Shown here piece after piece: positions 31,549 through 43,441 of a stretch of DNA of 62,249 nt. Origin of the DNA: Blastomyces gilchristii SLH14081 (taxonomy: Eukaryota > Ascomycota > Eurotiomycetes > Onygenales > Ajellomycetaceae); NCBI RefSeq assembly GCF_000003855.2, contig NW_003101667.1:1180207-1242455 (forward strand). Direction: 5' to 3'. The notes beneath the pieces were generated by a model. The model made no database searches, had not been told where the DNA came from, and saw only the letters and a list, made by a program, of their open reading frames with translations. Each line of letters begins with the position of its first letter. Within the stretch, counting starts at the first letter, position 1. Position numbers and translations under genes: made by a program.

Positions 31549-31595
31549 AAAAACTAACTTTTCCGTGTAAAAAACACTGTAACATGACCTCACAT
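31549..31595 (-). repeat. Dispersed 47-bp repeat, inverse copy
   Basis: The reverse complement contains CATGTTACAGTGTTTTTT and GAAAAGTTAGTTTTT, matching the repeats at 53907-53953 and 54058-54103. It may be the end of an unidentified element. Confidence 0.75.
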
Positions 31596-31649
31596 AATCT
31601 TATATACATCTCATTAAAAATTCATGAATATGTAGTAATATCTGTCAAT

Positions 31650-32400
31650 TGTATCACTTTATCTACTCTCTATTATTATCACTGCCTTTAATGCTTTGTA
31701 GCACTCTCTATTACTTTTACTTCATATCTTTACTCTTATCTTATCACTTACTCTTATTATCTCTATCACTTTTATCATCTCTATCATCTCTATTATCTCT
31801 ATTATCTCTATCATTATTACTGTCTCTATCATCTCACAGCCTCTTCTATTACTTTTACTTTATATCTCTACTCTCATCTTATTACTCACTCTTATCATCT
31901 CTATTATCTCTATCATCTCTATTACTATCACTGTCTCTATCATCTCATAGCTCTCTCTATTACTTTTACTTCATATCTCTACTCTTATCTTATCACTCAC
32001 TCTTATCATCTCTATCATCTCTACTATCTCTATTATCTCTATTATCATCACTGTCTCTACTGTCTCACAGCTCTCTCTATTACTTTTACTTCATATCTCT
32101 ACTCTTATCTTATCACTCACTCTTACTACTTCTATTATCTCTATTATCTCTATTATTATTACTGTCTCTATTATCTTACAGTACTCTCTATTACTTTCAC
32201 TTTCTATCTCTATTCTTATTTTATTATTCTATCTCTCTTTTATTATCTCTATTATCTCTCTTACTTCTATCATCTCTATTATCTCTCTCTATTATCTTTT
32301 TTACTCTCTAGTCTCTCTATTATTATTATTATCTCTACTACTCTACAGTCTCTTCTATTACTTTTACTATCTCTACTTCTCTCTTACTATCTCTATTATA
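31650..32400. repeat. Pyrimidine-rich satellite array, about 110-140-bp higher-order unit
   Basis: The plus strand is made of CTCTATTATCTCTATCATCT-type words. A longer unit beginning CTATTACTTTTACTTCATAT recurs at about 31707, 31846, 31957 and 32077. The long Ser/Leu/Tyr-only open frame here (31649-32311) is a by-product of the repeat. Confidence 0.9.
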
Positions 32401-32529
32401 TTTTAATCTCTGTATTTATAGTATATACTGCTAAATACTCTGTATTAAAATCTTATATAATGTTATATATATCTCTTTGAATTTATAAATGAGATTGAAT
32501 AGCTGACTCTGCAGTCTGTACAGCTCTGA

Positions 32530-33530
32530 TTAATCTGATAATAGTGATAGAGATAATACAGAGTGAAAGAGAGTAGTAGAAGAAGTAGAGATAATAATGA
32601 TAATAATAATAATAAGAGAGTAGAAAGTAAAAGAGATAAAAAGAGTGATAACAGTGAATAGAAATAGAGAATGAAAGTGATAAAGAGAGTTATAAGATGA
32701 TAGAGATAGTGATAATAATAAAGAGAAATTACAGAGTGATAGAGACAGTAATAATAATAGAGAAAGTAGAGATAATAAGAGAAGAGTAGAGATAGAGAGA
32801 TAAAACTAATAGAGAGAGCTGCAGAGTAATAGAGACAGTGATAATAATAGAGAGAGTAGAAGTGAAAGAGATAATAAGAGAATAGAGATAGAAAGTTATA
32901 AAGTGATAGATACAGTGATAATAATAGAGAGAGTAGAGAGTGAAAGAGATGAAAGAGATAATAAAAGATAATAAGAGATAATCTGAGAGAAGAGTAAAAG
33001 TAATAGAGAGACTGCAGAGTAGTAGAGATAATAATAATAATAGAGAAAGCAGAGAGTAAGAGATGAAAGAGATAGAAGAAGTGATAGAGATGATACAGAA
33101 TAATACAGAGTAAAAAAGAGTGATAGAGAGAGAGAGTAGAAGTGATAGAGATAATAATTATAATAAAGAAAGTAGAGAGTGAAGAGAGTGAAAGAGGTGA
33201 AAGAAATGAAAGAGATGAAAGAGATAGTAAGAGAGAGATAGAGAGTGATCTGAGAAAAGAGTGAAAGTAGTAGAGAGACTGCGAGGCGGTAGAGACAGTG
33301 ATAATGATAGAGAAGATGAAGAGTAAGAGGTAAAAGAAGTAGAAGAAGTAATAGAGATGATATAAGATAATACAGAGTGAAAGAGAGTAATAGAAGAAGA
33401 GAGTGATAGAGACAGTAGAGATAATAATAATAATAGAGAGAGTAGAGAGTAAGAAGTGAAAGAGGTAATAAAGAGAGAGTAGAAAGTGATTGAGAGAGAG
33501 AGTGAAAGTAATAGAGAGAGCTGTATAAGC
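32530..33530. repeat. Purine-rich satellite array, inverted relative to 31650-32400
   Basis: The plus strand is made of GAGAGTAGAGATAATAATAG-type words with recurrent GAGAGACTGCAGAGTA. These are the complements of words in the neighbouring array, so the two arrays face each other around about 32,470. The open frame on the minus strand (32896-33540) is an artefact. Confidence 0.9.
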
Positions 33531-33540
33531 AGAAAAGCAA

Positions 33541-34904
33541 GTATAAGTGAGTATTTAATACTTATCAGTAATTATATAAAAAAAGTGAAACTTATATAAT
33601 ATATAAAGAGACAGCTGAATATATATATTAATTTATACTATATTAAGTAGATTAAAGAATATATAGTATTTAATAACTATAATATTCTGATAAAAGAGAA
33701 TAAGTATCAAGACTATAAGAATCTAGTGCAGTGAATAAATTATTAAAATATAGAAAAAACACTACTCTTATAGAAGAGTTTTTACTGAACTTTATAACTA
33801 ATATTAAGAGATTTCTTTAACAGCTCTGATATACATCTAATACAGAAGATTTAAGATTTATATACAGTTTATTCAGTACTATTTAATAATCTACTGAAAA
33901 TAAATAAAGAAGCTGAAGATAAGAATAATAATTTACTAAACTACTCTATTAAGTTAAAGTTAATAAAAGATTACATTACTTTAAAGATTTTTAATCATCT
34001 ATTATTAAATAAAATATCAGAGAAAGTTAGTATATAATTTATAAATCTCTTCAAGCTTGAATTACTTTATTTATTTCTTAATAAGCTATAAGAATTCTAT
34101 AATACTGATTAAAATAAATTCTTAGTTTTAAAATCAGATTACTGTTCAATACTTTTCTATAATAAGTTAATATTCTCAGTTCAGTATATCTATTTAATTA
34201 ATTAATTAATTAATTAATCAGTTATATAAATCAGAGATTATATTCACTGAATCTCTCTTATAAAAGAGAATATTATTCAATATCAGAGAGCAGAGCTTAG
34301 TCAGATTATAATTATATTTATTTATAAAATAAAAAAAGTTAAGTGAATTTTTTTTACACTTATTTCTCTTTATTATATTATACATAATTATCTACTGAAT
34401 CTGCTGATTTTACAAGAGAATTCTGATAATTACACTATTATCAGACTGCTGATAGTTTGAAAAACAGTATTATATAATATTTTAATACAGAATAGTAATA
34501 AAAATAATAATTATTTAATATATAAGTCTCAGATAATAAGATATTTACATTATAATTAAAATATTTTATTTCTTTAAATAAATAGTTAATAAATAGCAGC
34601 TGAGTAATAGATAACTAGCTTAATAGTATATTAATTTTATTAACAGAACAGTATATAGTGTTTTATAGTATCTTAGTAGTATTTTAATAATAACATCTAT
34701 TAATTACACAGTTACTGAGTAGTATTATAATAATGTTAGAAAGTTCTGCACTGTCTCAACATTATCTTGATATTTAATATTCAGTGATGTGTTGCTGAAT
34801 ATAATAATGAAACATGTGTTATAATCAGTGATACATGACACAGATGAAATGATGAATTCACAGTGTAATCACTGTAAATTAACTCTATGTTCTTCCCGTA
34901 TGAT
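33541..34904. other. AT-rich DNA without a recognised gene
   Basis: No coding or RNA gene recognised. A short (AATT)n run lies at 34195-34217. Confidence 0.4.
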
Positions 34905-34968
34905 AGCTATATATATATTACATATGAGATCACGTGTAGGCGGAGCGGTCGCTATGGCAACGCCACTG
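34905..34968 (+). repeat. Dispersed repeat, GC-preserved copy
   Basis: Contains GAGATCACGTGTAGGCGGAG and GGCAACGCCACTG. A decayed relative sits at 53996-54059, where the same text reads GAGATCATGTGTAGATGGAG and GACAATGCCACTG. Confidence 0.75.
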
Positions 34969-36427
34969 AGGCGGACGCTACAATATATTCTCTAACAACT
35001 AAACGTAAACAAGTCACAAAGTTAAGAAAGAAGTCAATTTTAATAAAATTATGTCAATAACTACACTTACCTCTTCTGATAAAATCATTCTTTCAGTATG
35101 TTCATTCTTGAACAAATGAGCAGGAATGAGTAATCTTCAAGATGAGATTGATTTTCAGTCAATTTTCATATTGAGTTGATCAGGCTTTCAAATAAATTAA
35201 CCTCTTGTGTGGCAGGAACTGAACTCATGCTAGTGTCACAGTCATAATAGAAGTGTAAAATCCATTGATTATCTTCATCAGAGACTTAATTAATCAGATT
35301 CAATGACTCTCTTCACAATAAGCAGAAGAGAGAGATGGCTTAAATTCATCAGATGAATAACAAACCTCATCATAATCAAGGTGAAGTGATCAATTCTGTT
35401 TTTTTAATTAATTGTTGTGCAGCAACATATAGTATCCAAGGTTAATGACTTCATTTCTCATCCGAGAAATTGAATGAGTTGCTCCACATAGTCAATGATG
35501 AGAGAAGAGAGAAATCGTCAAGAAGCGTGATTGATAAGGAATTTGAAAATAGTTATTTGCAGTATAAGTGAACTGAGTAGAGAGCTTTTGACATTTGATA
35601 CTGATGCAGATGATTCCATGATAGAAACATCGTACATTTCAATGATGAATATTCTCTTTGGCAAAAAATAGCCCATCTCATCCCACCCGGCACGCACAGC
35701 TTATCCAAAGAGATAGGGTGAGAAATGGGATAATATGCTCCTAATCCACTGGTAAATGGCCATCCTGTCACGACTTTCAGGTCAGATGTCGCTCTTGAAT
35801 GAGGTATGTAGGTACGTAGACTGGAAGCAGGAAGGTTGAGATAAAGGCATGGAAAGTGATTTTCGTTGTTTTGATTCAATGATTCAGTTACGTAGAGCTG
35901 GGGGAGGCTGGTGGTTTTCGCAGCAAAGGTCTACTACCCTGGGATTCTCGAGTTTTGCGGTGGCTGTGTCTCAAGCTAGTTATTACCAACCTTGGAAGGC
36001 CAAGAGTTCCCGCTGCCAAGACCCGGGCGGGGCAAAAGTCGTGCCAAGAGAAAGCTTGTTATTTTCTCTGGTGTTTGCTTTTCGCGTATTACGCACAGGA
36101 TTTATTTAGTTATGAACATCAATAACAGATTGGGGATATAAGATGATGAGCTTAGAACTTTTCACAATTATGATTGTGATTGTAGGATGGCCCTTTCGAC
36201 TTCTCTCCCTCTTATTCAAAACTTTAATCTGTGCCGATGCTCGATGCTTGCTTGGGTTGGGTTGCAACAGCAAACTATTTTTACTAATTTTCTCACTCTC
36301 CTCTAAAAATGACGCACCTATAAATTGGAACCTGAACCTGTCGGCGGCAGTTACAGTACTTGTACGGAGTATTATTTACAGCAAAAGGACAAGGACGCCT
36401 AGATCTAGGCCGTTGAATCTATCACTG

Positions 36428-36471
<44 letters not shown>

Positions 36472-38114
36472 GCCGTCAGAAACGTATCCAGCAAATCGGC
36501 AAAGGGCAGCCGGAACCTAGATCGATACACACCGCGAGCTGTCCAAATATCCAAATTGCGGGTGGGGCAAACAGAAACAAGATCTCGCGCCTCCTGATTG
36601 GCTTCCTTTTTGGCTGTTTTGCTAGTTATGGCTGGATACTTGACGTCATAGCTAGATAGAGCCTTGCTGATACCATATCATACCAAAAATATCATTACTC
36701 ACCCAAAGATACACACGAGGTTCGCGTATGTGCAATACAGCATTGTCACATATCTCTACTCTACCCTCTACCCTACCCATACGCTTATCTGAGAATATAT
36801 TAATACTAGATGCTTAAGATGAGAAAAACGAAATTCCACTTTCTACCTATCTTCTTCACCGCACACAATCTTAAGCTTGAGTGTTATTTTTACTTTCTAT
36901 GAGGTTCCGAGGTTTTTCCAGCCTATCTAGAATTTTAACTAAAGAATTTTACTCCCAAAATCCATCATTGGCGTGCCGACTGTCCCGAATAGTGCGGGAT
37001 TAAAAAATATTTTTTTCTTCCTTCTCCTTCTTATCTTCTGAGCCTTCTGGTTTATGTAAGACCCCTGATGAGTGGCCTGAGATATTCCCTTATTGGTCCA
37101 ATAGTTCTCAAGTTGTTTAATCGCTAGAGTCGAGTCCATTTCTTCTTTTTCCCTTCTATTGCATCGATTTTTTCTCTTCTACCATGCATGGGGGTTGATA
37201 GTAGTTGTATTTTTCATTTCCCTTGAAGGTTCACCATTCAGCTTATACGCACACCTGCATTGCTTTGATAGCTTCGAGAATATTCTGAAACTCAATATCT
37301 TGATGTAGTTAACTAATAGCGCATATGAGCGAGGGGAGAATTGATTCTCTCCCGCTATGCATTTCCAGTCTACTACTCTTTCTATTCCCAGCTGCCGGTA
37401 ATTGGTAAGCGCTCGGGTATAATCCGTACCAGAGGAATACGCGTGGTCTGACAGCTGGGAAACACAGAACGTACAGCGTAGAGTAAAAATGACCATACCA
37501 CACCAGAACACGGTTTTACAATCTCAAAAATACGCTCAAATACCAAACAAAGCTTGACCAGACGCTAGTGTATTTTAAGCAGCGCGCTAGCGCCAACCTC
37601 GTCCATCCGCTTTTTTGTCCCCTCGTCAGCCTCCTCTTCATTTCTTCTTCCTTTTCTCTCCCTCTGCATCATCGTCAGTCTACCAATCGTCCTCTGTGCC
37701 TTAGACTTCCAGCTCTCCCTCTACCTCCCTCTCCCCTCTGCCATCGACGCGGTCCTGATCCGTTGTCTACTTCAATTCCCGCCCTACTTTGTAAGTATAG
37801 CTTTCCGTGCCCGCAACAGACAAGTGCTGTTCAGAAATTCAAAGCGGACGGGTTACTTCTCTTTAGATCCTCCTAACATCATATCCTCCTGTAAGCACTG
37901 ATTCAAGGAGCTCCCTTCTTTGCCAGTCAAGGATAATGGGATCTTGGAAACATCGACTGGCGCAGACCCGGAATACCCGCATATTGTTTCTTTGAGTTGC
38001 CCACGGCCACTGAGATAGAGAGTGCTAATATATCCGAACTATCTACCCTCGTAGGGATCCATCATTTAACCAGCTCACGCAAAGAGCGGAATATATAACA
38101 CATAACCAGCCACA
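34969..38114. other. Transition from AT-rich to normal DNA, no firm gene
   Basis: Base composition rises to the genic level between about 35,000 and 35,600. Several short open frames exist but none has a recognisable domain or codon pattern. 36430-36471 is an AAT microsatellite. The stretch 37560-38110 is pyrimidine-rich and may be the long 5' leader of the small gene at 38115. A GTAAGTATAG donor at 37791 and CCAG acceptors near 38071 or 38107 would allow a 5' UTR intron (weak). Confidence 0.4.
36430..36471. repeat. AAT trinucleotide microsatellite
   Basis: Fourteen consecutive AAT-type units. Confidence 0.97.
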
Positions 38115-38303
38115 ATGCCTACTCTCAGTTTAATGACCCGCGATGAGGCTGTTCATCGGCTCGCCAAAAGAAACAACTGGGCTGCCGAAAACGCCGGTGT
38201 CATGTTGGTTTTCTGCATTCTATTCGTCATCGCCGTTGGTCTGATAATTCTCGCCGTCTACCGATGGAATCTGCGGCGCAAGGCTGCACGTGGGGGTCAT
38301 TAA
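38115..38303 (+). CDS. Small single-pass membrane protein, 62 aa
   Basis: An ATG in good context (CCACAATGCC) opens a 62-residue frame ending in TAA. The N-terminal third is charged (RDEAVHRLAKRNNWAAENAG), residues about 28-49 form one hydrophobic membrane span (VMLVFCILFVIAVGLIILAV), and the C-terminus is basic (RRKAARGGH), which suggests the basic tail faces the cytosol. Codon use and composition are those of the genic half. I do not recognise a named family; small single-span proteins like this are common conserved unknowns in filamentous ascomycetes. A long pyrimidine-rich leader upstream supports transcription. Single exon. Confidence 0.6.
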   Translation: MPTLSLMTRDEAVHRLAKRNNWAAENAGVMLVFCILFVIAVGLIILAVYRWNLRRKAARGGH

Positions 38304-40900
38304 ATCGAGTTTTATCGGGGTAGGTGAAGAGCCGTTGCTGGCGCGGTGTGAGGATGTTAGTTGGTCGTGGATTCAACGTGAGTGGAACGAGGTGTACATG
38401 GGAGCTGGTTGAGATGCGGAGCTGGAATTTGTACGTGGCCGGTTGCCTCCCTTAAAAAAAATAGAAAAAAAAAATCCGAAGACGAACAACATATCCCCCT
38501 TTTTCGCCAATCCCAATCCCAGATGCCACCTTGGGAACATATTGGGCAGTGAGCAGCTCCAGTTGCGGTTTCTATCTAAGGGGGCCAATCTGTAATTCGA
38601 ACCCTCGCAATCCATATTCCAGTCCGCGGAGCTATGGCAACATTGGTCTTTATGGGTCGGATTGGAAAAGACAAAATCCCTGCTATGGCTGGCATGGTTG
38701 CGATTGCGGGGCGCGCACAAGCTGCTTATTCCTATCAACGTTTTTTAGATTTTCTTGACATTTGCTCTTTCCTTATCCTTCCCCCTTTTCCTCCCCCATA
38801 TTTTTTTATTTATTTAAACCACCATCCCCTTGTGACGTTTTTCTTATTGGTTCTATGTTTGTAACGCGTTCCTTTTTAGTTATTGGAGAAATCACGGATC
38901 GCGGTACGAATTGGGTTGTTCTCTTGGTTAAATAGTACATATATATTTTTTGTCTGCTTGTCATCAGACTACAACCCCCTTTCTTGTTCTGATAATTAAT
39001 CTTGTATAGTGTCCATTTCAATAATCATTATCCTCTTTCTTCCCAATTTTCTAGATCTTTCGTTTTCATTTGCAACAGCGCATCTAAGACTTCTCCTTTC
39101 CACCCGGACAATACGCTTTTGACGCACCCTATCACGACGGCTGCGGCCTCCCAAACGTTTCTTCTGCTTGTGTCGGGAATTCACCGATGCTCGCCATACC
39201 GAAGACAATTCCAGACCAAAAATATTCAAAATTAAGATCTGATTTGCACCCTCTCCCCATACAGTCTGAATGTGTTAGAGTTAACAATTAGATTGCAGAG
39301 CGTTGAATTGCCGAGGAATATTGTGTTGCTAACTTGCGTTGACTTACGGTTCAGATACCACCCGTTGGGTCGCGGGATATGTTACAAGAATCAAAGAAAG
39401 AATTTTTCTATCTATCGCAAGAAAAACATGGGGGGTTATTTGGGCTATGGATCAAACACTCCATGCTTTCGGTTTCAGTTGATAGAAATAAACGCCCGAA
39501 TTGCTGTCGCCCGTGGATCATGCGCGGGGGGGGGGGGAGAGATAGGTTAGATGAACCGTAAGTTATGTTCTGTATCTGGGTTTTGAATACTGCTGGTTAT
39601 TTCCGAGTCGCAGACTGATTTCTGAGAAGTATTATTGTATGGGTTGGGTTGGTGCGACGCAGGTAAACAACGTTGCCAGGCTAAATAAAAGAAAGGAAAC
39701 TAACTACTCAATCCCGGAGTGATAGATACCACATCCAATGTTTCGGGGAAATTTCCATTTCTAAGGAAGTACAAGTTGCCGCAATAGGATCTTCCAGTTT
39801 CTTCCACGACTTTATTTTGCCTTGTTTTCTCCTTACTACTTGTCTTCCCGTTTTTTTAGTATGTTTCAATGTCGTGTGGGCCAACACAAAGCCGTCCAAT
39901 CGCCCGTTCACCAGAACAATGCTTTAAAGTGCAGAAGTTTTCGGCAAGACGAAGTCATGACAGGCTCCTCGTTCCTCCTAAAAAGTCGATGAGTGACCTC
40001 GTCACTCATTGCAAACCTTTAGACGATTTTCAGGTTGCCTTGACTTTTCTTTGACTTTTCTTGGTCTTTTGCAAGGCGTTTCAGCATGCACTTCCATTAC
40101 ATGATATGGGCGGCATTACCCAATTTCAACTCCCACCCCACGCTTACACCCGTTCCCTTCAAGTGATGATGTCGATGTCGTGGTATATATTTCGACTTCT
40201 TCCCGCGCCTTGTGTTCGTACCACTACTCTGCTAGACCTTGTCCAGGTGGTCCGGAAACGAGGAGCAAAGTTGCGGGCAACCGTACATTGATCTTCGCGG
40301 ATTAAACCACCCTTGCCTGCTTTCTCAGATGACTATCCAGGCCCTCTGTTTTCCCTTTCCGCCACAGTGCTAATACAAACCATACCCTACGGATAATGGA
40401 ACCAAATACATATCCTTCCCTACCTTGCGGAATGGTTTATATACCCTGCGACCCGGGGGCCAACTTTGAGATCAGGGATAGAATAACTATATATGACATT
40501 CATCTCCCGCATGCCATATTGTTAACAGTCTTATGTGCCTCACTCGCTTCTTTCTTCTACTATATTTGTATTCATTCTTTGCTTCTGCTTCCAATCAAAA
40601 GATCTTCAGTTCACCATCTCGGGTACGATTATCTGGTCCGCTATTTCAGTTTGAAGTGTCTCTGGAAGCCGCCAGCGCGAGTGAGTTCGCTCCATCCTCG
40701 GTGGGGTAGTTAAGGTCTCCATCGAGCTTTATAGTGACGAAGTATCTTACCTCCAGGATCACAAGCAAGTCGCTAGGGCTCTACTCGCATCGATCCCGCT
40801 ACCTGTTCTCCTCCTCGCCGACTTGGTTTATATTTCGGCAAGCCTAACGAATTTATTTGCATCACAACAGCCAAATAACGGCCCACCAAACTGCCCTTTG
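38304..40900. other. Intergenic, no firm gene
   Basis: Short open frames on both strands have no recognisable domain. A frame at 40396-40713 (105 codons) has one hydrophobic segment but no supporting evidence. A possible intron GTGAGT...CTTACCTCCAG (40680-40757) does not bring it in frame with the gene at 40901. A G run at about 39530-39537 is present. Confidence 0.4.
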
Positions 40901-41758
40901 ATGACGTACTTGCTTCACAATATGGATCTATGGCAACAGACGAATATGCCATGTCGTGCATGGTGCACATCGTGTGAATGCAGCTATACCTCCCAACTCA
41001 CCTGTCCTGTGGGTCAGCTCTACATGCCAGACAATTACCCGCACACGCTTACCACCTTTTCCGATGCATCCAATTCTCAATATAGTATCGATAAGCAAGC
41101 TACGCCTCATGTACATGTGCAACAAGACGAGGGGCCCGAACCTCCAGAAATATTTCAGTTGCCAGAAGATGCTTTTTTGGGTGCGAGCCCACATGACATT
41201 GCTTATGGAAGTAGCTCAGCAGCTTCCAAGAATTTCAGTCAGGATATAGACATCGACCGTCTAGCATGTGATAAGAGCGTTAAATATCTTGGAGTCAAGA
41301 GTGGAGGCGAGCCTCTACCAGCGGTATCAAATTGCCCACCGCCCAAAGCCTTCCAAAAGCAAGCGCAATGCGATTTCACTCAAACAAACATCCCAACAGA
41401 GTTTCGTGCCCTACCTCAGACATACTCTCCTCAGCTCAGTACACAACAATATACCGCCCCTCCGAACCAGGCAGGCATAGGCATAGCTACAGATGAAGGC
41501 GGCCTTCGGGAAAACTGGGAAGAGTTCGACCACGCGTTTTTAGCAGCGAATTGGGGGCATGGAAGCGCCCAAGTCGCCCAGGAGGCCTATTCACTTTCCG
41601 AACCGGATAACGGCTTGATGATGTCTTTTCAACAAGACGACTACAATACCCTGATGCGCGCACCCCGTGCGAGCTATGCCTCTGAGATTCAACAATTGTA
41701 TCGGGAAGGCGAGCCTTACCATTCAATATCATATACACAGACATCACGCAGCAGGTGA
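40901..41758 (+). CDS. Uncharacterised Pro/Gln/Ser-rich protein, 285 aa
   Basis: The longest frame of its neighbourhood; the upstream in-frame stop is at about 40775. I chose the ATG at 40901 (MTYLLHNMDLWQQ); the ATG at 40922 is an alternative. The N-terminal part holds several cysteines (CRAWCTSCECS...LTCPVG) without a standard zinc-finger spacing. The rest is low-complexity and likely disordered, with a short acidic/aromatic segment ENWEEFDHAFLAANW (about residues 207-221). No membrane span or signal peptide. I recognise no family. It may be a regulatory or scaffold-type protein, but nothing shows this directly. A GTGACA right at the stop (GCAG|GTGACA) could be a splice donor, so the C-terminus is uncertain. 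Confidence 0.5.
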   Translation: MTYLLHNMDLWQQTNMPCRAWCTSCECSYTSQLTCPVGQLYMPDNYPHTLTTFSDASNSQYSIDKQATPHVHVQQDEGPEPPEIFQLPEDAFLGASPHDIAYGSSSAASKNFSQDIDIDRLACDKSVKYLGVKSGGEPLPAVSNCPPPKAFQKQAQCDFTQTNIPTEFRALPQTYSPQLSTQQYTAPPNQAGIGIATDEGGLRENWEEFDHAFLAANWGHGSAQVAQEAYSLSEPDNGLMMSFQQDDYNTLMRAPRASYASEIQQLYREGEPYHSISYTQTSRSR

Positions 41759-43441
41759 CAGAGTATCCGAATCCAGCACCCTCCGACGAAACCGAAGGGA
41801 CGGTGCGTGGCGACGTGCTCATGTCTAAACTTTGGAGAGTATGATGACGTGGACGTGGGCGGTGGTGAGGACAGTAAGGATGCTGGAGAAGAAAACGACA
41901 AGTATATTTGTGTTGGTTCAGATGCTGCTATTGCCACTTATATTACTCCTTATATTGATGATGATATGTCGATGATGCCAGTGGTGTCGATGATAAGGGC
42001 GCTGTTGTTGTTACTGCTGCTCCTGCTGGCTATGCAAAACAACGAAAATCCGGCAACGTAGTGCAAAACTTAACAACGAGTACTCCTTACTACTCATGGC
42101 GACGTGTTTAAGTAGCAGGTAGCAAGAATGAAAATTTCGCTGAATGGGCTGTATTGGATCGGATTGAACTGGATGCTGCTTCTTTTCTTCTTTTCGATTC
42201 CGCTTCGCTATATTGGATGGCTGGTTTACATTTTGTTGGTTGCTTGGCAGACGATATTCTCTTTCAGTTTTTGGAGTCTCGATTTCGATTTTGTCAGGGT
42301 TTGTTTTTCCATTAGGTGAGGCGTTTTGTTCTGTGTCCCTTTTGTCGGTGGTGATCTGCTTTTAGAAGAATATTTTTTTGGGTTTACTGCATAGAAAAAT
42401 GGGGGAAGGAATGGTTGGCATGTGTCATTGATTTAAAGGTCCATCTGTCCTGTTCCATATTTATATTTGTTTTTTGTTATTTCCCATTTCTTTTAGATAC
42501 CTTTGGAGAATGATTTTTAGGGTTATTTCTTTGGAACCATCCCTTCTTTACGTCTTTCCCATCCCGTCATGCCATTAATCCGCTGGAGCTTTGGAAGTGT
42601 GCTGTCCTTTATGACGTGACAGGCTCGGGCGGCGCCTCACCCGACGTTTAGGTGGGGCAATGTCCGAATTTATATCGACAGTGGCGGAAGACGGCGGAAG
42701 ATCAGCTAACTAGGTCCAACCATCGCTAACTATATTATTCGCTCTTTAATTCCGAACATGGCCCAGAGGGCTGGCCGGAGCCAACTTTCCAAGAGCCAAC
42801 GTTGGAGCACCCAACCACCGTGCCGAGCCGAGTGTATGCCACCTTCCACGAGGCGGAGAGAAAATTTCAAGACAGATATCTATCTCAGAGATGATGGAGT
42901 GCCCATAAAAAGGATGCGAAGGACTCGCAACCAATCTTTCACTACCTTAACTATGTCTCTAGCAGAACCGAGCCCCAAGGTGTCCAGTGGGGCGAATGTT
43001 CCAGCTTTTTATAGGCACTTTCTCTGGCTCAGTGCTCCCAGTTATCGATATATTTCTGGAATCCCACTTAGGAACCCTGGCGTGTGCCTCGGGCAGCTGG
43101 ATGGACAGTGCTGGAGCCGCCCGCCCGTCTGACAAAAGGCGAAGTTGTTTCAATTTTTTTTCCTGGTGTGTGGGAGACAGAGCAGGTTTTGCGCCCTGCG
43201 CACTTTGTCCTTCATTTAGTTAATTATCGTTGCTCCCAGTTCTCACGCAGAGTGTGCCATTTGTCAAGAAGCGTAAGCAGGGAGTTTAACGAGCCATACT
43301 CACACACTGCCTCCTATAATTCATATTTGCCAGCTTCAGTTTGAATTTCATATCGTTTTTCAAACGTACACCCACTAAACGTAGAAAGCCCCTAATTCTA
43401 CCATTCCAACATCCCACGGACGGTGGCGCCAGGCGATAACC
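41759..43441. other. Intergenic, probable promoter of the RTA1 gene
   Basis: No recognisable gene. Open frames at 41807-42061 and 42758-43132 have low-complexity or unconvincing translations. A CRE/AP-1-like TATGACGTGAC lies at 42610-42620. Confidence 0.4.

Noticed and set aside
31649..32311. Open frame of 220 codons, almost only Ser, Leu, Tyr and Phe
   Set aside because: Produced by the pyrimidine-rich satellite; no protein family has this composition, and the opposite frame in the next array gives the same artefact.
32896..33540. Open frame of 214 codons on the minus strand
   Set aside because: Same reason: low-complexity purine array read from the other strand.
37568..37876. Pro/Ser/Leu-rich frame of 102 codons as a gene
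   Set aside because: It fits better as the pyrimidine-rich leader of the gene at 38115; the translation has no domain.
40396..40713. First exon of the 285-aa protein gene
   Set aside because: The only reasonable intron (40680-40757) puts the next exon in the wrong frame and meets a stop.
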